From Campylobacter sp. MIT 99-7217 (lineage in GTDB: Bacteria; Campylobacterota; Campylobacteria; Campylobacterales; Campylobacteraceae), in contig NZ_QHLJ01000002.1 of assembly GCF_006864365.1 (NCBI RefSeq), positions 124,001 through 188,000 of the forward strand: a DNA stretch of 64,000 bases, in the 5' to 3' direction. Below are positions 8,354-18,909 of this stretch, in pieces. A model generated the notes under the pieces. It had not been told where the DNA came from. It saw nothing but the letters and a program-made list of their open reading frames with translations, and ran no database searches. Positions within the stretch are counted from its first letter, which is position 1, and every line of letters starts with the position of its first letter. The position numbers were made by a program, and so were the translations under genes.

Positions 8354-9512
8354 TGCTTGTGTTCAAAAACAACAAAACACACAAGTAGTTAATGAAAGTT
8401 TGCCAAGAATAGAAAATTTAAAACATATAAGCGATATGAATAGCATTGCTTTTGAATGGTCTGCTCAGTATGATCAAGCAATTTCAGGCTTTTATCTTTA
8501 TAGAAGCACCCAAGATAACACCCAAATGCAACTCATAGCTACCATTAAAAACAAATTTCAAACCCATTTCGTAGATAAAAATTTAGAGCCTGCAACAAAA
8601 TATACCTATATGATGAGAACTTTTAATTCTCAAGGGCATGTTTCAGAAGATAGTGCTTTTGTGCAAGCTACAACACTTCCAAGACCTGCTAGTGTTCCTT
8701 TTGTTGAGGTTGTTAGGGGACTACCTAACAAGGTCAAGCTTATTTGGCGTCCTCACCCTGATTTAAGAGTAGCTTCTTATGTAATTGAAAGAGCTGAGGA
8801 TAATAAGGTTGATTTTAAGTCTTTGGCTGAGGTAAAAGGAAGATTAAATGCTGAGTATATTGATGATAATCTCAAGCCAAATCGCTCTTTTGAATATAGA
8901 ATTTTTGCAAAGACTTTTGATGGGGTGTATTCTGAATCAAGTGAAATTTTACAATCCACAACCAAAGCTTTACCTCCACAAATAAACAGCGTTTCAGCAA
9001 GCAAAGATGTGGCAGGAAAGATTGTTTTAACTTGGGAAAGTGTGCCATATGAAGACTTTGCGTATTATCAAGTTTATGCGAGCTCTTCTACTCTTTTGCC
9101 CTTTTCTATGATCGCTAAAACGCAAGAGCCTGCCTTTGAGGATATAGTTAATGAGGTTGGCAAGAGCAAAAGATATAAAATCACTATGGTTGATAAGGAC
9201 GGACTTGAAAGCCCTATGCCAAATGATAGCGTGCAAGGGCAAACCTTAGCACCTCCTCAAGCTCCAAGTATCATTTCAGCTACCCCAACAGATAAAGGCA
9301 TAGAACTTTTATGGACTCCAAATGATCATAGAGCTGTAAAATATGCTGTTAAAAGATATGGTGGTGGAGATGCGATCTTTAAAGATATCGCAGATACAAG
9401 GCTTGAAGATATTACGGCTGAGTATGGGCGTGTTTATACTTATGAAGTCATCGCTATTGATATTAATGGCTTAGAATCAAAGCCTTCATCAAGCATAAAG
9501 ACAGGCAAATAA
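8301..9512 (+). CDS. flpA: Fibronectin-binding lipoprotein FlpA
   Basis: Surface lipoprotein adhesin of about 403 residues that binds host fibronectin. I chose the ATG at 8301 over upstream in-frame codons because AAGGAG at 8289-8294 precedes it and the product then starts with a lipoprotein signal MKKLRLALLSSVLILLFSAC (lipid-attachment Cys20). The rest is a series of fibronectin type III-like beta repeats. WRPHPDLRV at residues 149-157 matches, with one change (F to L), the fibronectin-binding peptide I recall for C. jejuni FlpA. Flanked by the pseudouridine synthase and trmB, the same neighbours as in C. jejuni. Confidence 0.93.
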   Translation: MKKLRLALLSSVLILLFSACVQKQQNTQVVNESLPRIENLKHISDMNSIAFEWSAQYDQAISGFYLYRSTQDNTQMQLIATIKNKFQTHFVDKNLEPATKYTYMMRTFNSQGHVSEDSAFVQATTLPRPASVPFVEVVRGLPNKVKLIWRPHPDLRVASYVIERAEDNKVDFKSLAEVKGRLNAEYIDDNLKPNRSFEYRIFAKTFDGVYSESSEILQSTTKALPPQINSVSASKDVAGKIVLTWESVPYEDFAYYQVYASSSTLLPFSMIAKTQEPAFEDIVNEVGKSKRYKITMVDKDGLESPMPNDSVQGQTLAPPQAPSIISATPTDKGIELLWTPNDHRAVKYAVKRYGGGDAIFKDIADTRLEDITAEYGRVYTYEVIAIDINGLESKPSSSIKTGK

Positions 9513-10699
9513 TGCCAAATTTTAGGTGCAAAGAGCTTTTAGACTTAAATTTGCCCTTTGAAAAGGACGGGGTAAGCTTTTTATGGTGGGCAAAGAATGA
9601 ACATACCTGCTTGATTTTTACTCAGGTTTTAAACTCAAGCTTTTTTTTGCAACTGAGCTGGGATAAGCAAGGTTTTTTCATCATCAAGGCTGAAAAGACC
9701 TTTAAACCCTCTCAAATAGGGTATTTACAAAAGGCTTTACTTGTATTTAAGCAAAATTTTTGCAAGCAAATTATCAGCGAGGCTTTTTCTTTTAAAAAGA
9801 CACACCTAGCTAGAAAAACTTCTTTGATCGCTTATGATACTCAAAAACTTTTAGATCAAATTTCATTAAAGAAAAAAATTTATGTAGAAATAGGCTTTGG
9901 TTCAGGAAGACATTTACTCTTTTGGGCAAATAAAAACAAAGATATTTTTATCATCGGTATAGAAATTTATACACCTGCTTTAGAACAAGTAGCAAAGCTT
10001 GCCCTTGCTCAAAATTTAGACAATGTTTTACTTACTCAAAATGACGCAAGGCTTGTATTTAGTATCTTGCAATCAAATAGCGTGGATAAGATCTTTCTTC
10101 ATTTTCCTGTTCCTTGGGATAAAAAGCCTCACAGAAGAGTAGTAAGCAAGTCTTTTGTTGATGAGTGTTTAAGGGTTTTAAAATGTGGTGGGAGTTTTGA
10201 GCTTCGCACTGATAGCAAGGAATATTTTGATTTTTCCTTGCAAAGTTTTTTAGAACATGAAAAGCTTAAGGCTCAAATTTACAAAAATGCTTCTTTAGAT
10301 ATTTCAAGCAAGTATGAAGATCGCTGGAAAAGGCAAGAAAAAGATATTTATGATCTTATTGTGATCAATGAAAATTCAAGCAAAGAGCTTGAGCAAATTA
10401 AAGATTTTGATCTTAAAGAGCTTTGTTTTGATAAAAAAAAGCTTGAAAATTTGCGTACGGCTTTTAAAAAGCAACATTTTAAGGGGGAAGATTTTTTCTT
10501 GCATTTGGAACAAATCTATGTCCAAGAAGAAAGGCTTATGCTAAAAATTTCTTTTGGAGCTTTTCATAAGCCAGAACATGCTTATTTACTCTTATCAAAA
10601 CAAAGTGAATTTGTGTTTCACAAGCCCTTTACAACAAAAGAAAATCTCAAAGCCTTTGATAAACTCAAAGAAATTTTGATAAATTTAAGCAAAAATTAG
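9512..10699 (+). CDS. trmB: tRNA (guanine-N7)-methyltransferase TrmB
   Basis: Methylates N7 of G46 in tRNA variable loops using AdoMet. The 395-residue protein carries the AdoMet motif VEIGFGSGRHLLFWA and the TrmB-typical DKIFLHFPVPWDKKPHRRVV region, followed by the RTD segment ELRTDSKEYFDF. It is longer than the E. coli enzyme (about 240) because of N- and C-terminal extensions that are usual in epsilonproteobacteria. Its ATG shares a base with the flpA stop (TAATG), so the genes are translationally coupled. Confidence 0.93.
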   Translation: MPNFRCKELLDLNLPFEKDGVSFLWWAKNEHTCLIFTQVLNSSFFLQLSWDKQGFFIIKAEKTFKPSQIGYLQKALLVFKQNFCKQIISEAFSFKKTHLARKTSLIAYDTQKLLDQISLKKKIYVEIGFGSGRHLLFWANKNKDIFIIGIEIYTPALEQVAKLALAQNLDNVLLTQNDARLVFSILQSNSVDKIFLHFPVPWDKKPHRRVVSKSFVDECLRVLKCGGSFELRTDSKEYFDFSLQSFLEHEKLKAQIYKNASLDISSKYEDRWKRQEKDIYDLIVINENSSKELEQIKDFDLKELCFDKKKLENLRTAFKKQHFKGEDFFLHLEQIYVQEERLMLKISFGAFHKPEHAYLLLSKQSEFVFHKPFTTKENLKAFDKLKEILINLSKN

Positions 10700-10776
10700 T
10701 CTCAAAGAGAGCTTTTTTCTTGAAATTTAAGTAAAAATAAAGCATAATGTAAGATTATATTTTTGTAAGGATAGCA

Positions 10777-11442
10777 ATGCCACATTTGATACAGGCACAA
10801 AATTTATGTTTAGGATATGATGAACTTGTGATTGAAAAGGCAAATTTTGCCTTTAATGATAAAGATTTTGTTTTCATTACAGGCAAAAGTGGGAGTGGAA
10901 AATCCACACTTTTAAAGTCATTTTATGGAGATTTAGAGCCTTTGGCTGGAAAACTCGAGGTTTGTGAGAGTTCTTTGAAAGGTATAGGGAATTTTGAGCT
11001 TTTAAAGCTAAGACAAAAGATAGGTATTATTTTTCAAGATTATAAACTCATTCAAGAATACAGCATTGAAAAAAATATTATGCTTCCTTTAATGATCAAA
11101 GGTTATAGTAAAAAAGCTTGTCAAGAGCAGGCTGCAAAGCTTTTAAAACATGTGAATTTAATCTTCAAGGCTAATAAAAAGCCTGATCAGCTCTCAGGTG
11201 GAGAACAACAAAGAGTAGCCATGGCAAGAGCTTTAGCACACAATCCTAAGCTTTTGCTCTGCGATGAACCAACAGGAAATTTAGACGAATACAGCTCAGA
11301 TATCATTTGGACGCTTTTAAAATCAGCTAATGAAGTTTTAAAAGCCTGCGTTGTCGTAGTTACTCATAGAATTCCTAGTCATTTAAAAGTAAATTACAGA
11401 AGATTTAATATAGAAAATGGGAAAATGAATGAAGTCTTTTAA
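10777..11442 (+). CDS. ftsE: Cell-division ABC ATPase FtsE
   Basis: ATPase half of the FtsEX divisome complex, which couples ATP hydrolysis to activation of periplasmic peptidoglycan hydrolysis. The 221-residue protein has Walker A GKSGSGKS (36-43), the ABC signature LSGGEQQRVAMARAL, Walker B LLLCDEPTGNLDE and a later switch histidine in VVVTHR. Length fits the family. It overlaps ftsX by 14 bases, and ftsX in turn overlaps a degenerate LytM protein, so ftsE-ftsX-envC-like form a compact unit. The 77 bases upstream (10700-10776) probably hold its promoter. Confidence 0.95.
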   Translation: MPHLIQAQNLCLGYDELVIEKANFAFNDKDFVFITGKSGSGKSTLLKSFYGDLEPLAGKLEVCESSLKGIGNFELLKLRQKIGIIFQDYKLIQEYSIEKNIMLPLMIKGYSKKACQEQAAKLLKHVNLIFKANKKPDQLSGGEQQRVAMARALAHNPKLLLCDEPTGNLDEYSSDIIWTLLKSANEVLKACVVVVTHRIPSHLKVNYRRFNIENGKMNEVF

Positions 11443-12235
11443 AACACATTTATCTTTAATCTTTCCCTTGGTGTTCATCATGTTTGCTTTTGAGTTTATT
11501 TTGGTGATTAATGCGACGATTAGGCATTATGAAGAGTTGTTAAATAAGGATTATAATATCATCATAGCAAGCTCAAGTACACTTGATGAGGTAAATTTAA
11601 AAACACGAATTCCAGATCTTGCTAGCATAGTCAGTTTAGATGCTAAAAGCATGATACAAAGGTTAAAAAATGATGTTTCAGCACGAAATCTTAGTGCCTT
11701 AGAAAAGTCTTTACCCCAGTTTTATTCTCTAAAATTAAGTTCTTTGCCTTCTCAAAAAGATTTAGAACAAATCAAACAAAAACTTACCCAAATTCCAAGT
11801 GTTCTTAAGGTTGAAACCTTTTCTAAAACCTATGATAAGGTATATACTTTGCTTGTATTGGTTGAATTTGTTTTGTGGCTTTTTTCTTTTATTATCATTG
11901 CCTTAAGTTTCACACTCTTTTTAAAACAAATGAAAATTTGGCTCTTTGAACATATACAAAGGGTGCAAATTCTTTGTTTATTTGGAGCTCCTTTTTGGTT
12001 TCGATCCTTTATGCTCTATAAGATCGTTTTTGTGGATTGCTTAGTAGCTTTTTTGCTTGTTTTAGCCTTTTTCACTCAGGTGTATTCACTTGATATACTT
12101 ATGCAAAGTTTGGAAAAAGTAGATATCATCTTACCAAAGATAAATTTTCTTATGCATTTAGGCTTGATATTTGCCTTTGTGCTGTGTGTCAGCTTGCTTT
12201 GCGTAAATAGTGTGATGTTTAAGGTTAAAAGATGA
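11429..12235 (+). CDS. ftsX: Cell-division membrane protein FtsX
   Basis: Membrane half of FtsEX. The 268-residue protein has one N-terminal membrane segment, a periplasmic loop of about 115 residues (about 35-150), and three C-terminal membrane segments, the FtsX topology. The periplasmic loop is where FtsX recruits EnvC-type partners, and such a partner is encoded directly downstream with a 4-base overlap. Sequence conservation of FtsX is low, so assignment rests on topology, length and the ftsE neighbour. Confidence 0.9.
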   Translation: MKSFKTHLSLIFPLVFIMFAFEFILVINATIRHYEELLNKDYNIIIASSSTLDEVNLKTRIPDLASIVSLDAKSMIQRLKNDVSARNLSALEKSLPQFYSLKLSSLPSQKDLEQIKQKLTQIPSVLKVETFSKTYDKVYTLLVLVEFVLWLFSFIIIALSFTLFLKQMKIWLFEHIQRVQILCLFGAPFWFRSFMLYKIVFVDCLVAFLLVLAFFTQVYSLDILMQSLEKVDIILPKINFLMHLGLIFAFVLCVSLLCVNSVMFKVKR

Positions 12236-13401
12236 GATTTTTTTGTATTTTTCTTTTGCTTTTAACTTTTATCAATGCTGATGAGATCAAGGAAAAATCA
12301 AAAAATTTAAAAGAAAATGAAAGGATAGCAAATCAGCTTAATAAAAAATTAGAAGATCTAGCCAAAGATATACTCAGCAGTGAGAAAAATCTTGCAAATT
12401 TAGCAACTCAAATTGAAAAGTTAAATACTGAAACCTCAAGGCTTTCTCAAAGTGCTAAGGTGCAAAATCAAGAACTTGCAAATTTAAGCTCGCAAAATAA
12501 AAATCTTCTTAAAAATAAAAACGATATTGAAAGTAAACTTATTAACTTAATCGCTAAGGATTTTGCTTATGAACTTGCTTTGCCAAGTGGATATATAGAA
12601 AGCGAGGAAAGTTTTATAGCCTTTGAGGTGTTAAATACTCTTGATGCGGTTTTAAAAGAGGATTTTTATAAACTCTCTAAGGATTATGAGGATATTTCAA
12701 AACTCATTGATGATAAGCAAAAACAAATCAATGTCATTAACAATAATCTTAAAGAATATAATAGCCAAATAGCAAAGCTTGAAGAGCTTAAAAAAAAACA
12801 AGTTGAAGAGATCAACAAGCAAAAAACAGATAGAAGTATTTATACTAAAAAGCTTAGTGATTTACAAAAGCAACAAGTAGAGCTTCGAAAAACACTTGCT
12901 ACGCTCAAAATCACAGATGAAAATAAAGAACAACAAATCAATAAAAACTCAAGCTCAAATCAAAGAATTAGGCAACTAGGATCAAGCTATCAAGGCTCTT
13001 TGGTTAAAAGATATACAGGGAAAAAGACCATTGCACCGCTTGATAATTTTAGCGTAAAGCAAAAATTTGGAAACTATATTGATCCTGTATATAATATCAA
13101 GCTTTTTAATGAAAATGTGGTTTTAAGAAGCAAAAGTTCTGATGCGACAGTTAAAAGTGTTTTAGCGGGTAAGGTTGTTTTTGCTAAGGAAACAAATTTG
13201 CTTCAAAAGGTTGTGATAGTGGAGCATTCAAATGGCATTCATACTATTTATGCACATTTAGATAAGATAGCACCCACGGTAAAAGTAGGGAAAAATGTAA
13301 AAAAAAGCGAGGTTTTAGGTCGGGTAAAAAATGATCTTACCTTTGAGGTAACGCAGGAGAAATTTCATATCAATCCTTTGGAGCTGATCTCTTTAAATTA
13401 A
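12232..13401 (+). CDS. EnvC-like periplasmic coiled-coil protein with degenerate LytM (M23) domain
   Basis: A 389-residue exported protein: signal peptide (about residues 1-16), long coiled coil (about 20-240, rich in K/E/N/Q heptads) and a C-terminal LytM/M23 fold. The usual zinc ligands are not apparent: YAHLDKI remains, but the HxxxD region and the C-terminal HLHFE motif are replaced (LTFEVTQEK). This is the pattern of EnvC, an inactive LytM protein that docks on FtsEX and activates amidases. Its overlap with ftsX and the amidase gene at 18902-20725 support that role. Automatic annotation would probably call it an M23 peptidase. Role inferred. Confidence 0.85.
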   Translation: MRFFCIFLLLLTFINADEIKEKSKNLKENERIANQLNKKLEDLAKDILSSEKNLANLATQIEKLNTETSRLSQSAKVQNQELANLSSQNKNLLKNKNDIESKLINLIAKDFAYELALPSGYIESEESFIAFEVLNTLDAVLKEDFYKLSKDYEDISKLIDDKQKQINVINNNLKEYNSQIAKLEELKKKQVEEINKQKTDRSIYTKKLSDLQKQQVELRKTLATLKITDENKEQQINKNSSSNQRIRQLGSSYQGSLVKRYTGKKTIAPLDNFSVKQKFGNYIDPVYNIKLFNENVVLRSKSSDATVKSVLAGKVVFAKETNLLQKVVIVEHSNGIHTIYAHLDKIAPTVKVGKNVKKSEVLGRVKNDLTFEVTQEKFHINPLELISLN

Positions 13402-13427
13402 TCAAATACAAAGGCTTTTTATGATAG

Positions 13428-14180
<753 letters not shown>

Positions 14181-14193
14181 AAAAGGAGAAAAT

Positions 14194-14412
14194 ATGCAAA
14201 GAATGGAAGAAATAGCAACAAAGGCTTTGGAGCGTTTAAAAAATGACAGATACAAGCTTTCTTTAGTGGTTGCTAAAAGAGCTGAAGAACTTGCAAATGG
14301 TGCTTCACCACTAGTTGATCTAGACAAAAATAAGGTTAAATTAGCTGATATTGCTCTTTATGAAATCGCAGAAAATAAAATCATTTTAGAGGATAGTGTT
14401 GAAACCTATTGA
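14194..14412 (+). CDS. rpoZ: RNA polymerase omega subunit RpoZ
   Basis: The small omega subunit (72 residues) that helps fold and stabilise the beta' subunit of RNA polymerase. Recognised by the N-terminal helix [20 protein letters not shown] and the [17 protein letters not shown] segment characteristic of RpoZ. An AAAAAGGAG site precedes the start. Its last codons overlap the start of spoT by 14-17 bases, the classic rpoZ-spoT arrangement. Confidence 0.95.
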   Translation: MQRMEEIATKALERLKNDRYKLSLVVAKRAEELANGASPLVDLDKNKVKLADIALYEIAENKIILEDSVETY

Positions 14413-16600
14413 TGAGGAGATATTACTTGAGCAACTCATAGAAGAAATTTATGAGTGCAAAGACTTGCAAAAAGCCCAAGAACTACTTTTTTCACTTTGT
14501 CCTGAGAGCGAGTCTATACAAAAGGCAGTGAACTTTTGTATTAAGGCTCATGAGGGACAGCAAAGAAAGGGTGGCGAACCTTATGCTGTGCATCCTATCT
14601 TAGCGGCTTCTTTGGTAGCTTATCTTAGCTCAAATGAGACTATGATAATAGTAGCCTTACTTCATGATGTGATAGAAGATACACCACACAGCGAAGAAGA
14701 GTTAAGAAATGAATTTGGTTCAGAAGTTGCTAGGCTTGTTCATGGACTTACGAAGATTGCCGAGATCAGAGAGGATAATTTTAACTCTAAATTCAGTAAA
14801 AATTTAACCAAATCCGCACTTACTTTTAGAAATATGCTTTTAGCAAGTATCGAAGATGTAGGCGTTTTAGTCATCAAGCTTTGTGATAGACTTCACAATA
14901 TGCTTACCTTAAATGCTTTAAGAGAAGATAAAAGAAAAAGAATCAGCGAGGAAACCTTGGTCGTTTATGCACCCATAGCTCATAGACTTGGGATTTCTAG
15001 CATTAAAAACTATCTTGAGGATTTAAGTTTTAAGTATTTAATGCCTGATGAATATACTCAAATTGATAATTACATTAACTCAAACGATCAGCAAATGCAA
15101 CTTGGACTTAATGAGTTTATTTCAAAAATCGAACTTTTATTTTTAAAAAATGGTTTTAGACAAGGAAGCTTTGAAATTCATAAACGCATAAAGCATAATT
15201 ATTCGGTATATCTTAAAATGCAAAGAAAGGGTGTAAGTATAGAAGAAGTACTTGACTTACTTGGGGTTAGGATTATGGTTCAAGATGTGAGCGAGTGCTA
15301 TCTTGCTTTGGGAATTTTACATACGCATTTTAATCCTTTAATCTCTCGTTTCAAAGACTATATAGCCTTGCCAAAACAAAATGGCTATCAAACTATACAT
15401 TCAACACTTTTTGATACAAAAAATATCATAGAAGCTCAAATTCGAACCTTTGATATGCACAAGGTGGCTGAGTTTGGTGTTGCTGCACATTGGAAGTATA
15501 AAGAAGGCGGAGCTGGAGTTCAAACTCCAAAGCTTGATTGGCTTAATGATATTTCTATGAGAAGTGCTAATAATATCGAAAATCCAGAAGATTATAATGC
15601 CGTAGAACTTTACGAATACGCCAAAGATAGTCTTTATATAGAAGATATTGCCGTGTATTCTCCAAAGGGCGAAATTTTTACCTTACCAAGAGGGGCTACT
15701 GTGCTTGATTTTGCTTATGAGGTGCATACTAAGATAGGGCTTCATGCAAAAACTGCCTATGTGAACCGCGTTAGAGTTCCGCTTTTAACAGAGCTTAAAA
15801 ATGGAGATATCGTTCGCGTAGTAACAAGCAATGATAAATTCTATCGTTGTTCTTGGATAGATAGTGTTAAAACAGGTAAGGCAAAAGCAAATATTAGAGA
15901 ATTTTGTAAGCAAAAGATAAGAGAGATTAATTTGCAAGTATCAATAGGGGTTCTTGCAAATATATTCAATGAAAGTCATGAAATCATTAATGCTTGGATA
16001 GAAAAAGAACATTTATCGCGTAAAATTAGACAAGTAAGTATTGATAGTGCTTATTTTAAAGATGTTGTGAATGCTTTGAAAAAATATGCGAAAAAATCTT
16101 ATCTTTTTGATCGTTATGAGCTTAAAGAACAAAAATTTGATAATATAAAAGTGATTAGCAACCGAAAATACACAAATATAGACTTTGATTTTTGTTGTAG
16201 ACCAAAAAAAGGTGATGCCATCGTAGCTTTTTCAAATGCAGGAAGTATTACCTTGCATCATAAGCTTTGCGATAAGGCAGAAAAAATGCTTGAAGAACAA
16301 GCCCCTATGGTTTTTGTTGAATGGAGCGGAACAACTTTGAAAAGTTATAAGCTCATTTTTTCCTTAGAAAATAAAAAAGGAGCTTTGGCTGAGTTTTTAA
16401 CAAATTTAGCTAAAATGCAAATCAATGTTTTAAGTATCAATGTTTCTAATGAACCAAGTTCTATAGCAGATTATTTTGAGGTTCATATTGAACTTCCTGA
16501 AAATATAGAAGAAAATGTGTTTAAAGAAAGGCTTAAAAATAGATATAAAATCGTTGATTTTACTTCTTTAAACGACGCGTATAATCAGCAAGGAAAATAA
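14399..16600 (+). CDS. spoT: Bifunctional (p)ppGpp synthetase/hydrolase SpoT (Rel)
   Basis: The single long RSH enzyme that makes and degrades the stringent-response alarmones. Domains in order: HD hydrolase ([12 protein letters not shown]... [13 protein letters not shown], about residues 60-180), synthetase ([13 protein letters not shown]... YQTIHSTLF, about 230-350), TGS ([20 protein letters not shown], about 420-480), and a C-terminal ACT domain. Full length, about 733 residues. No ATG is available: GTG at 14396 or TTG at 14399. I chose TTG because AGAGGA (14388-14393) is then five bases away. It overlaps rpoZ and abuts tyrS. Confidence 0.94.
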   Translation: MKPIDEEILLEQLIEEIYECKDLQKAQELLFSLCPESESIQKAVNFCIKAHEGQQRKGGEPYAVHPILAASLVAYLSSNETMIIVALLHDVIEDTPHSEEELRNEFGSEVARLVHGLTKIAEIREDNFNSKFSKNLTKSALTFRNMLLASIEDVGVLVIKLCDRLHNMLTLNALREDKRKRISEETLVVYAPIAHRLGISSIKNYLEDLSFKYLMPDEYTQIDNYINSNDQQMQLGLNEFISKIELLFLKNGFRQGSFEIHKRIKHNYSVYLKMQRKGVSIEEVLDLLGVRIMVQDVSECYLALGILHTHFNPLISRFKDYIALPKQNGYQTIHSTLFDTKNIIEAQIRTFDMHKVAEFGVAAHWKYKEGGAGVQTPKLDWLNDISMRSANNIENPEDYNAVELYEYAKDSLYIEDIAVYSPKGEIFTLPRGATVLDFAYEVHTKIGLHAKTAYVNRVRVPLLTELKNGDIVRVVTSNDKFYRCSWIDSVKTGKAKANIREFCKQKIREINLQVSIGVLANIFNESHEIINAWIEKEHLSRKIRQVSIDSAYFKDVVNALKKYAKKSYLFDRYELKEQKFDNIKVISNRKYTNIDFDFCCRPKKGDAIVAFSNAGSITLHHKLCDKAEKMLEEQAPMVFVEWSGTTLKSYKLIFSLENKKGALAEFLTNLAKMQINVLSINVSNEPSSIADYFEVHIELPENIEENVFKERLKNRYKIVDFTSLNDAYNQQGK

Positions 16601-17812
16601 ATGAACATAAAAGAAATTTTAAAAGATATAAAAAAGGGTGTAGCCGAGCTTATCGATGAAGAAAGACTTGAAATTTTGGTAAAAAATTATTACGAAAAGG
16701 GTGAAAATTTCTTTGTCAAAGCAGGTTTTGATCCTACTGCACCTGATTTACACTTAGGGCATAGTGTAGTGTTAGGTAAAATGGCACTTTTGCAAAAACA
16801 TGGAGCTATAGTGCAGTTTTTAATCGGCGATTTTACAGGACAAATAGGCGATCCAAGTGGCAAAAACGCTACAAGAAAAAAGCTTGACAAAGAAGAGGTC
16901 TTAAAAAATGCTAAAACATACGAAGAGCAGGTTTTTAAAATTTTAGATAAAGAAAAAACTCAAATTTGTTTTAATTCCAAATGGCTTAATGAGCTTGGAG
17001 CAGTGGGTATGATAGAACTTGCTTCAACTTTTAGCGTAGCTCGTATGCTTGAAAGAGATGATTTTGCAAAAAGATATAAAGAACAAAGCCCTATTTCAGT
17101 GAGCGAGTTTATGTATCCTCTTTTGCAAGGCTATGACAGCGTGGCTTTAAATTGTGATATTGAAATGGGTGGAACAGATCAGAAATTTAACCTTCTCATG
17201 GGACGACATTTACAAAGAACTTATGGAGCAAAAAAAGAACAAGTTGTCTTGATGATGCCTTTGCTTGTGGGGCTTGATGGTGTAAATAAAATGAGCAAAA
17301 GCTTGGGAAATTATATCGGTGTTACTGAAAATGCAAACGATATGTATGCGAAAATTTTAAGCATTAGTGATGAATTGATGATTGATTATTATGAGCTTTT
17401 GAGTGAAATTTCAAGTGCTGAGTTTGAAAAATTAAAGCTTGATTTAAAACAAGGTATAATTCACCCTAAAAAAGTCAAAGAAAATTTAGCTTTAGAAATC
17501 ACTGCAAGATTTCATTCACAAGAAAAGGCTAAAATAGCACAAGATGAATTTGACAAGGTTCATAAAGCAAAGGCATTGCCAAGTGATATTGCTGAGTTTA
17601 GCATTTCAAGTGAGCAGGGAAAACTTTGGCTTGCAAAGGCTTTGGTTGAATGTGGCTTAGAAAGTTCAACCTCAGCAGCAAGAAGAAGTATCACAGCAAA
17701 TGCTGTTAGTGTTGATTCAAAAAAGATAAATGATGAGCAGTTTAAACTCGAAAAAGGCGAGTTTATCTTACAAGTAGGCAAAAGAAAATTCGCTAAATTA
17801 AAGGTGTTGTAA
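16601..17812 (+). CDS. tyrS: Tyrosyl-tRNA synthetase
   Basis: Class I synthetase that charges tRNA-Tyr. The HIGH-type motif is HLGHS at residues 51-55 and the KMSKS motif is at 230-234. The MGGTDQKFNLLMGRHLQ segment belongs to the TyrRS active site, and a C-terminal S4-like domain (about 340-403) ends in GKRKFAKLKVL. The 403-residue length fits the family. It follows spoT with no gap and overlaps the next gene by one base (TAATGG). Confidence 0.96.
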   Translation: MNIKEILKDIKKGVAELIDEERLEILVKNYYEKGENFFVKAGFDPTAPDLHLGHSVVLGKMALLQKHGAIVQFLIGDFTGQIGDPSGKNATRKKLDKEEVLKNAKTYEEQVFKILDKEKTQICFNSKWLNELGAVGMIELASTFSVARMLERDDFAKRYKEQSPISVSEFMYPLLQGYDSVALNCDIEMGGTDQKFNLLMGRHLQRTYGAKKEQVVLMMPLLVGLDGVNKMSKSLGNYIGVTENANDMYAKILSISDELMIDYYELLSEISSAEFEKLKLDLKQGIIHPKKVKENLALEITARFHSQEKAKIAQDEFDKVHKAKALPSDIAEFSISSEQGKLWLAKALVECGLESSTSAARRSITANAVSVDSKKINDEQFKLEKGEFILQVGKRKFAKLKVL

Positions 17813-18909
17813 TGGATTTTCAAGCTTTAAAAATAGGAAAGCATACGATTAGGTATCCGATTTTTCAAGGTGGAATGGGGCTAGGTATTAGCTGGGACCG
17901 CCTTGCTTCAGCTGTTTCTTTAAATGGGGGTTTAGGTATTATTTCTTCAGTGGGAACAGGATATTATGAAAATAGATCTCATGTAAAAAAAGAACTTAAT
18001 CTTAAGCCTTATGGAAGTGAAAATTTTTATTCAAAAGAGGGTTTGAAAGCTGTTATTACTAATGCAAGAAAGGTTTGTGGCGATAAGCCTTTAGGCTGTA
18101 ACATACTTTGTGCGAGCAATGATTATGCAAGGATAGCAAGAGATGCTTGCGAGGTGGGTTTTAATGTCATAGTGAGCGGAGCTGGTTTGCCGACAAATTT
18201 ACCTGAATTTACTGCTGATTTTCCAGATGTTGCTTTAGTTCCCATAGTTTCATCAGCTAAGGCTTTGAGGATTATTTGTAAAAGATGGCAAAGCAGATAC
18301 AACCGCTTGCCTGATGCCATTGTTGTTGAGGGTCCAAAAAGTGGCGGACATCAAGGCTTTACCTATGAGCAATGTTTAGACCCAAATTTTCAGCTTGAGG
18401 CTATAGTTCCTCCTATTGCTAAGGAGATTAAAGAATGGGGCGATTTCCCTCTTATTGCAGCTGGTGGTATTTGGGATAAAAAAGATATAGAAAAAATGAT
18501 GAACTTAGGAGCAAATGGCGTTCAAATGGGAACGCGTTTTATCGGGACCTTTGAATGTGATGCAAGTGATGAATTTAAGGAAGTTTTGCTTGCTTGTAAA
18601 GAAGAAGATATAGAACTTTTAAAATCTCCGGTAGGTTATCCTGCAAGAGGGGTTCGCACAAATTTATTAAATTTAGTTGATAAGAGAATGGGACCAAAGA
18701 TAAATTGTATCAGCAACTGCGTCTCCCCTTGTCAGAGGGGAAAAGAAGCAACTAAGGTTGGATACTGTATAGCAGACCGTCTTTTTGATGCTTGGAGTGG
18801 AAAAAAAGAAACAGGGCTTTTTTTCACAGGAGCAAATGGATACCGCTTAGATAAGCTCATAAGCGTAAAAGAGCTTATGGATAAACTTGTTCATGGTGAA
18901 GATGTGTAA
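17812..18909 (+). CDS. Nitronate monooxygenase / FabK-like FMN oxidoreductase
   Basis: A 365-residue TIM-barrel flavoprotein of the 2-nitropropane dioxygenase family. Visible: FQGGMGLGISWDRLA at the N-terminus, VEGPKSGGHQG, and AAGGIWDKKDI...GANGVQMGTRFIGTFE for FMN phosphate binding. The family covers nitronate monooxygenases and FabK-type enoyl-ACP reductases; I cannot tell them apart from sequence alone. A C-terminal cysteine cluster (INCISNCVSPCQRG... GYC) is present. Its end overlaps the start of amiA. Confidence 0.85.
   Translation: MDFQALKIGKHTIRYPIFQGGMGLGISWDRLASAVSLNGGLGIISSVGTGYYENRSHVKKELNLKPYGSENFYSKEGLKAVITNARKVCGDKPLGCNILCASNDYARIARDACEVGFNVIVSGAGLPTNLPEFTADFPDVALVPIVSSAKALRIICKRWQSRYNRLPDAIVVEGPKSGGHQGFTYEQCLDPNFQLEAIVPPIAKEIKEWGDFPLIAAGGIWDKKDIEKMMNLGANGVQMGTRFIGTFECDASDEFKEVLLACKEEDIELLKSPVGYPARGVRTNLLNLVDKRMGPKINCISNCVSPCQRGKEATKVGYCIADRLFDAWSGKKETGLFFTGANGYRLDKLISVKELMDKLVHGEDV

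Noticed and set aside
12232-13401. Active M23 metallopeptidase
   Set aside because: The zinc-ligand motifs are not visible at the expected places, so an EnvC-like regulator fits better.
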